Shown one piece after another: positions 34,699 through 45,193 of a stretch of DNA of 64,000 nucleotides. The translations under genes and the position numbers were made by a program. The notes beneath the pieces were generated by a model. That model was not told the DNA's origin, searched no databases, and saw only the letters and a list, made by a program, of their open reading frames with translations. The stretch is from Burkholderia sp. 9120 (lineage in GTDB: Bacteria; Pseudomonadota; Gammaproteobacteria; Burkholderiales; Burkholderiaceae): the NCBI RefSeq assembly GCF_000745015.1, contig NZ_JQNA01000001.1, positions 1,488,001-1,552,000 of the forward strand, in the 5' to 3' direction. How positions within the stretch are numbered: the stretch's first letter is position 1; each line of letters begins with the position of its first letter.

Positions 34699-34983
34699 AT
34701 GAAACGGCTTGTTTTCGTAGTGGGCACGGCTTGCGCGGCCTGTATTCCGGCCGCCTTCGCGCAGTCGAATCCGGCTTTGCAGAACTCGGTGTTCGCGCAA
34801 CCGGCAACCACCACGACGTTCTCCAGCGCCTCCGTCGCGCAGAACTTCCAGTACATCAATCATCCGCCGCCGCCCGCACCGGCTAGTGCGGTCGCACCGA
34901 GCGGCGGGGGCCGTGGCGGCCATCGGCGCCGGCAGACGTCGACGGATGCCAGCACGGACAGCAGCGGATCAACGCAACCGTAA
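34699..34983 (+). CDS. Small exported Pro/Ser-rich protein
   Basis: A 94-aa protein of unknown function. A signal peptide (KRLVFVVGTACAACIPAAFAQ, cleavage near residue 22) precedes a short conserved-looking core (SNPALQNSVFAQPATTTTF, QNFQYINHPPPPAP). A Gly/Arg/His-rich piece GGGRGGHRRRQ and a Ser/Thr tail follow. ATG 34699 has AGGAACG upstream. The composition fits an exported protein, but its family is not recognised. Confidence 0.65.
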   Translation: MKRLVFVVGTACAACIPAAFAQSNPALQNSVFAQPATTTTFSSASVAQNFQYINHPPPPAPASAVAPSGGGRGGHRRRQTSTDASTDSSGSTQP

Positions 34984-35261
34984 TCCGTGGCGCTCGTCCG
35001 TACCCGTCGACGAATCAGGCGCTCTCACACAGCCGTCCGACCGTCGCGCCGCAGTTACCAACTGTGACAAAGCTTGCACCGCAAAGTGGCCCGGTGGGCA
35101 CGAACCACGAGATTTCGCGAGCGAGGGAGGGAGCAAGTGGGTGAGCTCAGTGATGACACGCCGCAAGCGCTCCGAACGACGCCACCACCGCCCGCTTCCC
35201 CCCATGCAGCGACTAGCATCGCTCGCAACCCAAACCCAACGCGAAAAACAAACGCCGCCCC

Positions 35262-37721
35262 TCAAAACGGGCGATTAATCCCGACACCCGGCAGCGACCG
35301 CGCCTCACCACCCGCTTCAACGCCTCCCGCCCGCTCACGCCTGCTTCGCGCGAGACGGCGCGACTGATCGCACCACTCCCGCCAGACCTTGAGGTACACC
35401 GCTTCGACATGCACCGCGAAGCGCGCGCCGTCCATCAACGGCGACGCCGCGAGACGCGCCCGCAAACCTGCGCGGATATCGCCCAAACGCGGCAGATCGC
35501 GAGCCAGCCGAACGGCAATGTCGACGAACTGCGCGTCGGTATCCGCAACCAGTTCGCGCAGTCCGAGGTTGGCCGACTGGCTCAAGCCCGCGCGCCCCAC
35601 GGCCGTCTCGCCGACCCGCGTGACGACCGGCACGCCCATCCAGTACGAATCGAGACTCGTCGTGTGGCCGTTATACGGAAACGTGTCGAGGCCCACGTCG
35701 ATCCGGTGATACGTGCGCAGGTAGTCCGCACGCGGCCGGAACGGTGTGAAAGCGATCCGTTCCGCTGCGATGTCCTGCTGGCCGAGCCGCTCGACCAGAC
35801 TCGCGCGCGCCGCACCCGCCGGCGCCATCAGCAGCAGACGGGCATCGGCCACTTCGCGCATCACGCTGCCCCACATCGCGAAAGTCGTGTCGCTCAGCTT
35901 GCACGGATTGTTCAGGCAGCCAAACGTCGGGTAACCGTTCGATAGCGCGGGCAACGCGTTGACCTCCGGCGTATCCGTCAACGGGTCGTAGCACCAGAAC
36001 GAATCCGGTAGGCGGATCGAACGCTCGCTATACATCGTGTCGGCGCCAGCCGGATCGAGCCACGGATCGGTCAGGCGATAGTCGATCGCGCCGATGCCGG
36101 TCGTCCCCGGATACGCGAGCCACGCAATCTGCACCGGCGCGGGTTTGCGCGCGAACAGCAGCGGACGGCCATCCGCCATATGCATGGTCAGGTCGATCAG
36201 AATGTCGATGCGGTCGTCGCGGATCGTCTGCGCGAGCTGTTCGTCGTCGAGGTTGCGCACGTCGCGCCAGACGTCGGCGTGAGTAGCCACGCGTTGCGTC
36301 AGATCGTCAGGCCGCGCGACGCTCGCGTAACAGAAAATCTCGAAGCGTTCGTGATCGTGATGCGACAGCAGCGGCAGCGTGAACAGCGTCTGGCAATGAT
36401 CGCGAAAATCCGGCGACACGTAGCCGATACGCAGGCGGCGCGACGGCGTCGGGTCGTTCGAATGCGGCTGATGCGCGCCGCGAAACGGTGCTTCATGACG
36501 CGCCGACCAGCGGCGGCATTCGTGCAGCAGCGGTTGTGAGTGTTCCGCCTGAAACGTCAGCGCGTAGGCCAGATTGCTGTGCGCGACGACGTTGCACGGA
36601 TCGCACGTCAACGCGCGACGATAGCTGTCGATGCCATCCGCGAGACGCCCCTGGTCTTTCAGCACATTGCCGAGATTGTTATGCGTGACGGAATGATGCG
36701 GCTCGACGGCCAATGCTTCGCGCAGATGCGCTTCGGCATCGGCGAAACGGCCGAGCGTGCGCATCAGCGTCGCGGCATTGTTGAGCGCGGCGACGAAACC
36801 TGGGCGCAGTTGAATCGCCGTGACGAACGCGTTGGCGGCTTCGACACGCGAACCGGCTTCCTGATAGACGATGCCCAGGTTGTTGTACGCGTCCGCATGG
36901 GCGGGCGCCTGCGCGATGGCGCGTTGATAGTGGATCACTGCTTCGCGCTTTTTGCCGAGCGCGTGCAATGCATTGGCGAGGTTATACGACGCCTCCGGGA
37001 ACACCGGATCGATCTCGATCGCGCTCGTCAGCAAGTCCACCGCGCGCGCGAAATCGCCACGTCGATGCAGCGCGACACCGAGATTCACAAGTCCGCACGG
37101 CGACGCCGGCGCGGCCCGCACCGCCGCTTCGAGCAGCACGAGCGCTTCGTCGAGACGGCCGAGCGCTTCGAGCAGCGTGCCGAGATTGGTGAGCGCGTTG
37201 GCGTCGCCGGGCTGCGCGTCGAGCGCGCGCCGGTATGCGGCTTCCGCGTGCTCCGCGTCGCCTTGTTGACGATGACAGTTGCCGAGATTGTTGAGCGCGT
37301 CGGCGTGCGTGGCGTTGAGCGCGAGGACCGACGTGTAGGTGTCGATCGCGGCGGGGTAATCGGCAGCGGATTGCTGCGCGGCGGCCAGCGAGAACAGCAC
37401 GTCGACCGATACCTCCGGTTCGAGCGCCAGCGCTTGCCGGTAAGCGGCAATCGCGGCCGTGAACTCTTGTGCGCCGGCAAGCACCTGGCCGCGCACGAAG
37501 TGATAACGCGCGTTATCGGGAACCAGGCTCAACGCGCTGTCGAGCCAGCCGAGCGCGGCATCATACGCACCGCATTGCATGTCGAGCACGCCGAGGCGGT
37601 ACGTCCAGTTCGCGTTGCCGGGCTCGATGGCGAGCCCGCTTTCGTACAACTTGCGCGCGGGACCGAACTCGCCCGCGACGTGGTGTGCTGTCGCGAGTTC
37701 CAGAATCTGCTTGCTGTCCAT
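35262..37721 (-). CDS. TPR protein with an O-GlcNAc-transferase-like (SPINDLY/GT41) domain
   Basis: An 819-aa protein. Residues 1 to about 400 are roughly eleven tetratricopeptide repeats, such as DALNNLGNCHRQQGDAEHAE and VTHNNLGNVLKDQGRLADGI. From about residue 427 a GT41 domain begins (RRLRIGYVSPDFRDHCQTLF). It includes DILIDLTMHMADGRPLLFARKPAPVQIAWLAYPGTTG-type sequence (read in parts), the nucleotide-sugar region FGCLNNPCKLSD, and DVGLDTFPYNGHTTSLDSYWMGVPVVTR. The extra C-terminal tail of about 25 aa is Arg/Gly-rich. Bacterial relatives glycosylate proteins such as adhesins or flagellin; no target gene is nearby. It starts at ATG 37721. Confidence 0.9.
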   Translation of the reverse strand: MDSKQILELATAHHVAGEFGPARKLYESGLAIEPGNANWTYRLGVLDMQCGAYDAALGWLDSALSLVPDNARYHFVRGQVLAGAQEFTAAIAAYRQALALEPEVSVDVLFSLAAAQQSAADYPAAIDTYTSVLALNATHADALNNLGNCHRQQGDAEHAEAAYRRALDAQPGDANALTNLGTLLEALGRLDEALVLLEAAVRAAPASPCGLVNLGVALHRRGDFARAVDLLTSAIEIDPVFPEASYNLANALHALGKKREAVIHYQRAIAQAPAHADAYNNLGIVYQEAGSRVEAANAFVTAIQLRPGFVAALNNAATLMRTLGRFADAEAHLREALAVEPHHSVTHNNLGNVLKDQGRLADGIDSYRRALTCDPCNVVAHSNLAYALTFQAEHSQPLLHECRRWSARHEAPFRGAHQPHSNDPTPSRRLRIGYVSPDFRDHCQTLFTLPLLSHHDHERFEIFCYASVARPDDLTQRVATHADVWRDVRNLDDEQLAQTIRDDRIDILIDLTMHMADGRPLLFARKPAPVQIAWLAYPGTTGIGAIDYRLTDPWLDPAGADTMYSERSIRLPDSFWCYDPLTDTPEVNALPALSNGYPTFGCLNNPCKLSDTTFAMWGSVMREVADARLLLMAPAGAARASLVERLGQQDIAAERIAFTPFRPRADYLRTYHRIDVGLDTFPYNGHTTSLDSYWMGVPVVTRVGETAVGRAGLSQSANLGLRELVADTDAQFVDIAVRLARDLPRLGDIRAGLRARLAASPLMDGARFAVHVEAVYLKVWREWCDQSRRLARSRRERAGGVEAGGEARSLPGVGINRPF

Positions 37722-38283
37722 CGTGCCCCCGGGCGTAACGCTTTTTCATCGATTGCGCGTCGACCCGGACGGTTGTCCGGATGGCGTCCCCGTCATGCCG
37801 TCAGCGAGACGAATCGTCGGCTGCGCGACGGGGGACGAACGCTCGGGAACGATAGCGAGCCGGCTCTTACCGATGTTTACCGGTTCGCACCGGCGGCAAC
37901 ATGGTGAAACAGGTTGGCGATACGGCGGAATGGACGGGACAGGAGCGCGGCAATCATGCGGCGCGGTAGGCCGTGGGCAATCGCAAGCAAGGCGCACCAG
38001 ACGCTGCGGATATAGCCAGCACGGCGCTAGCCTTGCTCAACCGATGGGGCCGGAAGAAAAAAATCTTTCGATGCTGAAACGCGGGGCTTTCGGCAAGAGA
38101 CGCGCCATGATGCGATCGCCTGACGATGCTTGCCCTTTGGAAGAAATATCCGGTAAACCGTAAGTAATAGTGCGTGCGGATAGCGCGTGGGAAGCGGGTC
38201 GAACTGCGGCGGGAATACGACGAAATGGCCAACTGTCACGTTTCTATCGGCTTGCGTTCAGCGAAACGAAGCGAGACGCGGCG
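37722..38283. other. Long non-coding region upstream of the GT41 gene
   Basis: About 560 bp between the GT41 start codon and the sodB terminator, with no supported gene on either strand. A short purine-rich stretch lies near 38050. It could hold a long leader or a small RNA, but no promoter-terminator pair was found to support this. Confidence 0.45.
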
Positions 38284-38315
38284 AAAACAAAAAAGCCCTC
38301 ACAGTGGAGGGCTTT
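38284..38315 (-). terminator. Rho-independent terminator of sodB
   Basis: AAAGCCCTC/GAGGGCTTT (38292-38300 and 38307-38315) has a 6-nt loop. On the minus strand it is followed by TTTTTTGTTTTC. Confidence 0.88.
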
Positions 38316-38364
38316 CCTTGATACCAGCGTGACCAACTAGTCGCTCACGCTACAACCGGCAATC

Positions 38365-38943
38365 TCACGCGAAGTTCTTCGACGCGAATTCCCAGTTGGC
38401 GATGTTCCAGAATGCTTCGACGAACTTCGGACGCGCATTGCGGTAGTCGATGTAATACGCGTGTTCCCACACGTCGATCGTCAGCAGTGCCTTCGCGTCG
38501 GTGGTCAGCGGCGTAGCGGCGTTGCTGGTCGACACGAGGTCGAGCGAACCGTCAGCCTTCTTCACCAGCCATGCCCAACCCGAGCCGAACGTGCCGACTG
38601 CGGTTTTAGCGAACTCTTCCTTGAACTTGTCGAACGAACCCCACTTGGCGTTGATCGCGTCGGCCAGTGCGCCGGTCGGAGCACCACCACCTTGCGGCGA
38701 CAGGCTGTTCCAGAAGAACGTGTGGTTCCACACTTGGGCGGCGTTGTTGAACAGGCCACCCGTTGCCTTCTTGACGATCTCTTCGAGCGACAGGTTCTCG
38801 AACTCCGTGCCCTTGATCAGATTGTTCAGGTTGGTCACATAGGTCTGGTGATGCTTGCCGTAGTGGAACTCGAGCGTCTCTTCCGACATATGCGGGACGA
38901 GTGCGTTTTTCGCGAACGGCAGCGGCGGGAGCGTATGTTCCAT
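38365..38943 (-). CDS. sodB: Superoxide dismutase, iron type
   Basis: A 192-aa cytoplasmic enzyme that converts superoxide to peroxide and oxygen. The four metal ligands are visible: His in [10 protein letters not shown], His in [10 protein letters not shown], and Asp and His in [28 protein letters not shown] and FGSGWAWLV are typical of the Fe-type. The start is ATG 38943 ([10 protein letters not shown]) with AAAGGAAAG upstream. A good sigma-70 promoter lies about 60 bp upstream and a terminator follows, so it is monocistronic. Confidence 0.97.
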   Translation of the reverse strand: MEHTLPPLPFAKNALVPHMSEETLEFHYGKHHQTYVTNLNNLIKGTEFENLSLEEIVKKATGGLFNNAAQVWNHTFFWNSLSPQGGGAPTGALADAINAKWGSFDKFKEEFAKTAVGTFGSGWAWLVKKADGSLDLVSTSNAATPLTTDAKALLTIDVWEHAYYIDYRNARPKFVEAFWNIANWEFASKNFA

Positions 38944-39005
38944 GGTGCTTTCCTTTGTCTGTATCTGTTGTGGGGGAGTCTGCGGACTACACTTTTGAGC
39001 ACTCG

Positions 39006-39034
39006 ATTGTAGGCGAGTTGGAATAACCCCGCAA
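39006..39034 (-). promoter_or_regulatory. Sigma-70 promoter of sodB
   Basis: On the minus strand, TTGCGG (39034-39029), 17 bases, then TACAAT (39011-39006). The predicted transcript starts near 38999, giving a leader of about 55 nt before the sodB ATG. Confidence 0.6.
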
Positions 39035-39162
39035 ACCAACGGACTTTATGCCCGGCATCGGCGAACATGCCGCACATAGCGCGTAATTAGTGCTGTCGCA
39101 TGCGTTGTGCCCGCCCTTCGCGGCAGTCGAAAATGCAGCGTTCGGGGACCTTTGGCAGTCGC

Positions 39163-40542
39163 TCAGAAATCGTCGGAGAGACGGGCTTGCACGTCGGCGA
39201 TTGCGATATCCGCGGACCCTTCCGCGAGATGCACGGTGAGACGCCGCCCCGGCTTCAACGACGACGGTGCGCGCACCGCGCGACCGTTCTGCGCGTCGAG
39301 CACCGCTGCATAGCCGCGCTCCAGCGTGCGCTGCGGGCTCAGCACTTCGAGCCGCGCGGCCAGCGTGCCGATCTTCGCGCTCTGACGTTCATGCTGGCGT
39401 AACAATGCCGCGTCCAGACGTTGCGTGAGATTGCCCAGCTTCGCCTGATGCGCGGCGAGATCGGGACGCCAGCGCTGCCAGCGCATCTGCGACAGCGAAA
39501 ACCGCGCTCGCGCATCGCGCACCGGACGCGCGCCCGCCGACGCGAGCCGCACGCTCAACTGCTGCAAATGCGTGCGTTGCCGCGCCAGACGTTCGGCCGG
39601 CGACACCAGCCGGCGCGCCAGCCAGTCGAGTTGCTGGGCGCGCCGCTCCATCATGCGGCCGAAGCCGCGCGCGAGCGTGGCGCGCCGCTGATCGAGGTCG
39701 CGCAGCAACAGCACACGTTGCGGGCTGACGAGTTCGGCGGCGCCGGTTGGGGTCGGCGCGCGGACGTCGGCGGCGAAATCGGCGATCGTGAAATCGGTTT
39801 CGTGACCGACGCCGCTCACCACCGGGATCGCGCTTTCGGCGATCGCGCGGGCCAGCACTTCTTCGTTGAAGGCCCACAGGTCTTCGATCGAGCCACCGCC
39901 GCGGCACACGATCAGCACGTCGACTTCGCGGCGCGCATTGGCGGCGTCGACCATTGCCGCGAGTTTGGCGCTGACGCCCACGCCCTGCACCGGCGCCGGA
40001 TAGACGATCACCGGAATATGCGGCGCGCGGCGCGACAGCGTGGTCAGCACGTCACGCAACGCAGCGGCCTGTAGCGACGTGACAATGCCAATCGCGCGCG
40101 GATGCGACGGCAGCGCGCGTTTGCGTTCAGCGGCAAAGAGCCCTTCCGCTTCGAGCTGCGCTTTCAAACGCAAGAACGCTTCATAAAGCCGCCCTTGTCC
40201 GGTACGCCGCACCGCTTCCACATTCAGTTGCAACTCGCCGCGCGGCTCGTACATCGTCACAAGGGCGCGCACTTCGATACGGTCGCCTTCACGCGGCGTG
40301 AACTCGGCGTATTGCGCGCGGCCGCGGAACATCACGCAACGCATCTGCGCTTGCGCGTCCTTGATCGAGAAGTACCAGTGACCGCTCGCGGCACGCGTGA
40401 AGTTCGACACTTCGCCCGCCACCCAGACGAGCGGAAACGAGCGTTCGAGCATCGTGCCGATCGCGCGATTGAGCGCGGAAACGGGAACGACGACCTCACC
40501 GCCGGGCGCAGCGGACGAAGAAAAAGGGCTTTCGGGATTCAT
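39163..40542 (-). CDS. xseA: Exodeoxyribonuclease VII large subunit
   Basis: A 459-aa large subunit of exonuclease VII, which degrades single-stranded DNA together with the small subunit XseB (not in this window). The N-terminal OB-fold domain ([20 protein letters not shown]) is followed by the catalytic core with [36 protein letters not shown] and [15 protein letters not shown] long coiled-coil region with repeated Arg/Gln-rich helices comes next, then the conserved end [17 protein letters not shown]. It starts at ATG 40542; no clear ribosome-binding site is seen. It lies upstream of sodB on the same strand, but sodB has its own promoter. Confidence 0.96.
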   Translation of the reverse strand: MNPESPFSSSAAPGGEVVVPVSALNRAIGTMLERSFPLVWVAGEVSNFTRAASGHWYFSIKDAQAQMRCVMFRGRAQYAEFTPREGDRIEVRALVTMYEPRGELQLNVEAVRRTGQGRLYEAFLRLKAQLEAEGLFAAERKRALPSHPRAIGIVTSLQAAALRDVLTTLSRRAPHIPVIVYPAPVQGVGVSAKLAAMVDAANARREVDVLIVCRGGGSIEDLWAFNEEVLARAIAESAIPVVSGVGHETDFTIADFAADVRAPTPTGAAELVSPQRVLLLRDLDQRRATLARGFGRMMERRAQQLDWLARRLVSPAERLARQRTHLQQLSVRLASAGARPVRDARARFSLSQMRWQRWRPDLAAHQAKLGNLTQRLDAALLRQHERQSAKIGTLAARLEVLSPQRTLERGYAAVLDAQNGRAVRAPSSLKPGRRLTVHLAEGSADIAIADVQARLSDDF

Positions 40543-41157
40543 GCGAGGAATGTCTGTGACTGGCCGGACAGACGATAGACCGAGCGGCCATCCACGTCCA
40601 GCGCGGCGGGTGAATTGTTAAAAGTGTCCACATGGCGGGAAACGCCTGACGAATCCCGCCAGAGCTGCCGCCAGAGCGCGGAAAGTCGAAGCATCCCGTT
40701 GATTTATATGGCATTTATATCTCGTTAAAGAGAATCATTGCCGATGCGGAGGGCTCGGAACGGCCTTCTCCGCCGGTTGGGCGGCAGGTTCTCCACAAAG
40801 TTATCCACAGGTTGCGGAGCGCGTGCGAAGGGCCGAATTCGCGTCTTTGTCAAGTCGGGCGACTTGCCGGGCTGGACGCTCGCGCGCTAGAGTGGCGGGT
40901 TCTGACGGCAAACCGTAAGCCCAGCGAAGCGTGATGCGCTGCGTGGATAAGCCAGGCTCTGCCGCTGGTTGTCACCTGTTGTCACCCGCTGCTGCTGGAT
41001 CGTTTCCGCCTCACTTTTTGATCGTCCGGAGAACCGCGTTGATGCTGACCCCGCGTAGTATGTCCGGCCTGACGTCCCGTCTTGCGGCCCACGCCTTCAT
41101 GCCGCCGCGCCGGCCCGCTTCGGCGGCCAGCGCGCTGTTCGTCCACACGACTTGCCC
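40543..41157. other. Intergenic region between xseA and lpxK with DnaA-box matches
   Basis: A 615-bp divergent gap with no supported gene. It holds an exact DnaA box at 40801, a one-mismatch copy near 40942 and a directly repeated GTTGTCACC (40968-40976 and 40978-40986). AT-rich DNA around 40700-40740 could be the xseA promoter. The short frames near 40931-41161 show no protein-like sequence. Confidence 0.5.
40801..40809. promoter_or_regulatory. DnaA-box match
   Basis: TTATCCACA is the exact strong DnaA-box consensus. A CGTGGATAA (8 of 9 in the other orientation) lies about 130 bp away at 40941-40949. There is no dnaA or gyrB nearby and no AT-rich unwinding region, so it is not an origin. 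Confidence 0.3.
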
Positions 41158-42174
41158 ATGAGCGACTTCAACGACCGTCTCGAAGCACGCCTCGCGCGCG
41201 AATGGCAGCAGCGCGGCCCGCTCGCCTGGGCGTTGACGCCCTTCGCCTGCGTGTTCGGCGTGATCGCCGCCGCGCGCCGCGCCGCGTTTTCCCTCGGCTG
41301 GCTCAAATCCGTGCGCATCGGCGTGCCCGTGGTGGTGGTCGGCAATGTGACCGTCGGCGGCACCGGCAAGACGCCGACCGTGATCGCGCTGGTGGAAGCG
41401 TTACGCGCCGCGGGCTTCAAACCCGGCGTGGTGTCGCGCGGCTACGGCGCGCGCGTGAAAGCGCCGACGCCGGTCACGCCCGCCTCGGCGGCGAGCGTCG
41501 GCGGCGACGAACCGTTGCTGATCGCGCGCCGCACCGGTGCGCCGGTGTGGGTCTGTCCAGACCGCGTGGCCGCCGCGCAGGCGCTGTGCGCCGCACATCG
41601 CGAAGTCGACGTGATCGTCAGCGACGACGGCTTGCAGCATTACCGCCTGAAGCGCGACGCCGAACTCGTGGTGTTCGACCACCGGCTCGGCGGCAACGGG
41701 TTTCTGCTGCCGGCCGGTCCGCTGCGCGAACCGCTGTCGCGCCGTCGCGATGCGACGCTCGTCAACGATCCGTATGCGCGCACCTTGCCCGCGTGGCCGA
41801 ACACCTTCGCGCTGCCGCTCGCCCCCGCCGACGCCTGGCACCTCGACAATCCCGCGCTGCGTCGTCCGCTCGCGCAATTCAGCGGCGAGCGCGTGCTAGC
41901 CGCGGCCGGCATCGGCGCACCCGAGCGCTTTTTCGCGACGCTGCGTGCCGCCGGTCTCACGCCGGCCACCCGCGCGCTGCCCGATCACTACGCGTTCGAG
42001 CGCAATCCGTTTACCGATGTGGACGCCGACACGATCCTGATAACGGAAAAGGATGCGGTAAAATTAGGGTCCTGGCACGACGCGCGCATCTGGGTTGTCC
42101 CGGTCGAAGCCGCGCTCGATCATCGCCTCATTGCATTAGTTGTGGAGAAAGTCCGTGGACGCTCGCCTGCTTGA
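41158..42174 (+). CDS. lpxK: Tetraacyldisaccharide 4'-kinase
   Basis: A 338-aa inner-membrane-associated kinase that phosphorylates the lipid A disaccharide precursor in the Raetz pathway. An N-terminal membrane-interacting helix ([23 protein letters not shown]) is followed by the P-loop [13 protein letters not shown] (near residue 62). [26 protein letters not shown] and [14 protein letters not shown] are family motifs. The start ATG 41158 gives [15 protein letters not shown] 41152 is possible. Its 3' end overlaps the Trm112-like gene by 20 bp and it leads the lpxK-kdsB group. Confidence 0.95.
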   Translation: MSDFNDRLEARLAREWQQRGPLAWALTPFACVFGVIAAARRAAFSLGWLKSVRIGVPVVVVGNVTVGGTGKTPTVIALVEALRAAGFKPGVVSRGYGARVKAPTPVTPASAASVGGDEPLLIARRTGAPVWVCPDRVAAAQALCAAHREVDVIVSDDGLQHYRLKRDAELVVFDHRLGGNGFLLPAGPLREPLSRRRDATLVNDPYARTLPAWPNTFALPLAPADAWHLDNPALRRPLAQFSGERVLAAAGIGAPERFFATLRAAGLTPATRALPDHYAFERNPFTDVDADTILITEKDAVKLGSWHDARIWVVPVEAALDHRLIALVVEKVRGRSPA

Positions 42175-42358
42175 AATTCTCGTCTGCCCGATCTGCAAGG
42201 GCCCGCTCAGCTACGACCGCGCCGCGCAGGAACTGATCTGCAACGCGGACAAGCTGGCTTATCCGATTCGCGACGGCATTCCCGTCATGCTGGTCGACGA
42301 AGCACGGCAGACCGTGGAAGGCACGCCGGTCGATCTGAATCCGGGCTCGGTGGCGTAA
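42155..42358 (+). CDS. Trm112 family protein (YcaR-like)
   Basis: A 67-aa small zinc-ribbon-like protein of the UPF0434/Trm112 family. It keeps one CxxC pair ([12 protein letters not shown]) and the typical [21 protein letters not shown]. In eukaryotes Trm112 activates methyltransferases; the bacterial role is not settled, although the gene is often placed between lpxK and kdsB as here. The start is GTG 42155 with GGAG upstream, inside the end of lpxK. kdsB follows after 15 bp, so the three are one operon. Confidence 0.93.
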   Translation: MDARLLEILVCPICKGPLSYDRAAQELICNADKLAYPIRDGIPVMLVDEARQTVEGTPVDLNPGSVA

Positions 42359-42373
42359 CTCGCCCCTCTTCCG

Positions 42374-43174
42374 ATGACTGAAGCCAACGCCACCACTCCC
42401 CCGTTCATCGCCGTCGTGCCGGCCCGGCTCGCTTCGACGCGCCTGCCCAACAAGCCGCTCGCCGACATCGGCGGCAAGCCGATGGTGGTGCGGGTCGCCG
42501 AACGCGCACGCGAATCGGGCGCCCAGCAGGTGCTGATCGCATCAGACGCGCAAGCGGTGCTCGACGCGGCCCGCGACCACGGCTTCGAAGCCGTGCTCAC
42601 GCGCGCCGATCATCCGTCGGGCACGGACCGTCTCGCCGAGGTCGCCGCGCTGTTCGGCTGGAGCGACGACACGATCGTCGTCAACGTGCAGGGCGACGAA
42701 CCGCTGATCGATCCGGCGCTGGTGTGCGGCGTTGCGTCGCACCTCGCGGCGAGCCACGGCTGCGCGATCGCCACCGCGGCCCATCCGATCACCGACCCCG
42801 CTGAAATCTTCAACCCGAACGTCGTCAAGGTCGTACTCGACGCGCGCGGCGTGGCGTTGTACTTCTCGCGCGCGCCGATTCCCTGGTCGCGCGACGCTTA
42901 CCAGCCGCACTGGCCGGATGTCGCGTCGATGCCCACGCCGCCGGCCCCCGCGGTCGTCTACCGGCATATCGGGCTGTATGCATATCGTGCGCAATTCCTG
43001 CGCACCTACCCCACGCTCGCGATTTCGCCGATCGAGCAGGTCGAGGCGCTCGAACAATTGCGCGCCATGTGGCATGGCGAGCGCATCGCGGTGCGCGTCA
43101 CCGACAACGCGCCGCTGCCCGGGGTCGACACACCGGCCGATCTCGCACGCGTGCAGGCTTTATTCGGGTCTTGA
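42374..43174 (+). CDS. kdsB: 3-deoxy-manno-octulosonate cytidylyltransferase (CMP-KDO synthetase)
   Basis: A 266-aa cytoplasmic enzyme that couples KDO to CMP for the lipopolysaccharide inner core. Motifs are [24 protein letters not shown] (nucleotide-binding start), [34 protein letters not shown] and [15 protein letters not shown], all typical of KdsB. ATG 42374 lies 15 bp after the Trm112-like gene. With lpxK this makes a lipopolysaccharide-assembly operon; adk follows after 213 bp and is probably separate. Confidence 0.97.
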   Translation: MTEANATTPPFIAVVPARLASTRLPNKPLADIGGKPMVVRVAERARESGAQQVLIASDAQAVLDAARDHGFEAVLTRADHPSGTDRLAEVAALFGWSDDTIVVNVQGDEPLIDPALVCGVASHLAASHGCAIATAAHPITDPAEIFNPNVVKVVLDARGVALYFSRAPIPWSRDAYQPHWPDVASMPTPPAPAVVYRHIGLYAYRAQFLRTYPTLAISPIEQVEALEQLRAMWHGERIAVRVTDNAPLPGVDTPADLARVQALFGS

Positions 43175-43372
43175 GCAGAAAAACCCATGGCATAATCGGA
43201 CGGTTGTGCGCGCCTCCCGTGACAAGCGAGAGTCAGGGTTTGCCCGGTCGCGCCGTGGTCGTCTTTGCAGCGCCGTCGTCTCGACGTGCAGCGCAAGATT
43301 CACCATGGCAGTCGACGCGGCCCCCTCGACGTATCGTGGGATGACTGCAGCGCCGCCCAAGAATTCACATAG

Positions 43373-44053
<681 letters not shown>

Positions 44054-44081
44054 GCGCGCCTCGCACCGAGTTTGTCCGATG

Positions 44082-44110
44082 AAAAACCCGCCCTTGCCGG
44101 CGGGTTTTTT
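44082..44110 (+). terminator. Rho-independent terminator after adk
   Basis: AAACCCGC...GCGGGTTT with a short loop at 44084-44106 runs into TTTTTT. Confidence 0.88.
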
Positions 44111-44227
44111 CATTATGCGGCGTGACTTTTATCAAGTTCGTATTGGGCTGCCGCGATTAGGATTAATTAGCCATCCGTAGCGGTTCGGGGTCGAAAGGCA
44201 ACTGGCCTGCCGACGCAGCCGCTGCGC

Positions 44228-44256
44228 TTTCCGCAATGCAGCATAGCCGTTACAAT
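44228..44256 (+). promoter_or_regulatory. Candidate promoter of the SDR gene
   Basis: TTTCCG (44228-44233), 17 bases, then TACAAT (44251-44256), about 62 bp before the start codon. AT-rich ATCGATTATCGA/TATTCGAT repeats follow at 44255-44280 and could be an operator. Confidence 0.4.
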
Positions 44257-44317
44257 CGATTATCGAAAAGATATTCGATCCAGACACAACTGAACAAACC
44301 GTAGCAAAGGAGAAGAC

Positions 44318-45076
44318 ATGGAGATTCATGACAACGTATTCCTGATCACCGGTGGTGCATCGGGTCTCGGCGCCGCAACGGCTCGCCTGTTCGTCGAAAA
44401 CGGCGGGAAGGTGGTGCTCGCCGACCTGAACGAAGCGGCCGGCCAGGCGCTCGCGCAGGAACTCGGCGGCGTGTTCGTCAAATGCGATGTGAGCCGCGAA
44501 GACGACGCAACGCAAGCCGTCGAAGCCGCCACGAAGCTCGGCACGCTGCGCGGCCTGATCAATTGCGCGGGTGTCGCGCCGGCCGTCAAGACGGTGGGCA
44601 AAGATGGCCCGCATCCGCTCGAGTCGTTCTCGCGCACCATCTCGATCAACCTGATCGGCACCTTCAACATGGTCCGGCTCGCGGCCGCAGCCATGTCGAA
44701 AAACGAACCGAACGCGAATGGCGAGCGTGGCGTGATCGTCAACACGGCGTCGGTGGCGGCATTCGACGGGCAAATCGGCCAGGCGGCCTATGCGGCGTCG
44801 AAAGCTGGCGTAGCCGGCATGACGCTGCCGATCGCCCGCGACCTGTCGCGCAACGCGATCCGTGTGATGACAATCGCGCCGGGCATCTTCGAAACGCCGA
44901 TGTTGCTCGGCATGCCGCAGGAAGTGCAGGACGCCCTCGGCGCGATGGTGCCGTTCCCCCCGCGCCTCGGCAAGCCGATCGAATACGCGATGCTGGCCAA
45001 GCAGATTTTCGACAATCCGATGCTCAATGGCGAAGTGATTCGTCTGGACGGCGCGATCCGGATGCAGCCGAAGTAA
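44318..45076 (+). CDS. Short-chain dehydrogenase, 3-hydroxyacyl-CoA dehydrogenase type 2-like
   Basis: A 252-aa NAD-dependent oxidoreductase. The Rossmann motif TGGASGLG, then NCAG and the active-site Ser and Tyr-Lys ([24 protein letters not shown]) are all present. [13 protein letters not shown] and the end [17 protein letters not shown] place it in the HSD17B10/type II 3-hydroxyacyl-CoA dehydrogenase group, which oxidises short branched-chain hydroxyacyl-CoAs. AAAGGAG precedes ATG 44318. It is monocistronic, with its own promoter and a terminator. Confidence 0.92.
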   Translation: MEIHDNVFLITGGASGLGAATARLFVENGGKVVLADLNEAAGQALAQELGGVFVKCDVSREDDATQAVEAATKLGTLRGLINCAGVAPAVKTVGKDGPHPLESFSRTISINLIGTFNMVRLAAAAMSKNEPNANGERGVIVNTASVAAFDGQIGQAAYAASKAGVAGMTLPIARDLSRNAIRVMTIAPGIFETPMLLGMPQEVQDALGAMVPFPPRLGKPIEYAMLAKQIFDNPMLNGEVIRLDGAIRMQPK

Positions 45077-45130
45077 CTTGACTAGGCCGCTGTGCCCCGC
45101 TGGGTTCGATCGGGCGGCGCGCGCCAATGC

Positions 45131-45169
45131 AAAAACGCCTGCGCATGAATCATGCACAGGCGTTTTTTA
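45131..45169. terminator. Bidirectional terminator after the SDR gene
   Basis: AAAACGCCTG/CAGGCGTTTT (45132-45141 and 45157-45166) with an inner GCATGAATCATGC hairpin and T-runs on both sides. It serves the SDR gene and the convergent SirB1-family gene. Confidence 0.88.
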
Positions 45170-45193
45170 TTGCGTCTGGTTTAGATAGCGAGC

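Noticed and set aside
35041..35070. A further ECF41-like match on the minus strand (TGTCACA-N16-CGAC)
   Set aside because: One mismatch in the -10 box, and it points into the 3' end of a plus-strand gene with no target downstream.
40543..41157. Replication origin
   Set aside because: Only one exact DnaA box with one imperfect copy, no AT-rich unwinding region and no dnaA, dnaN or parAB nearby.
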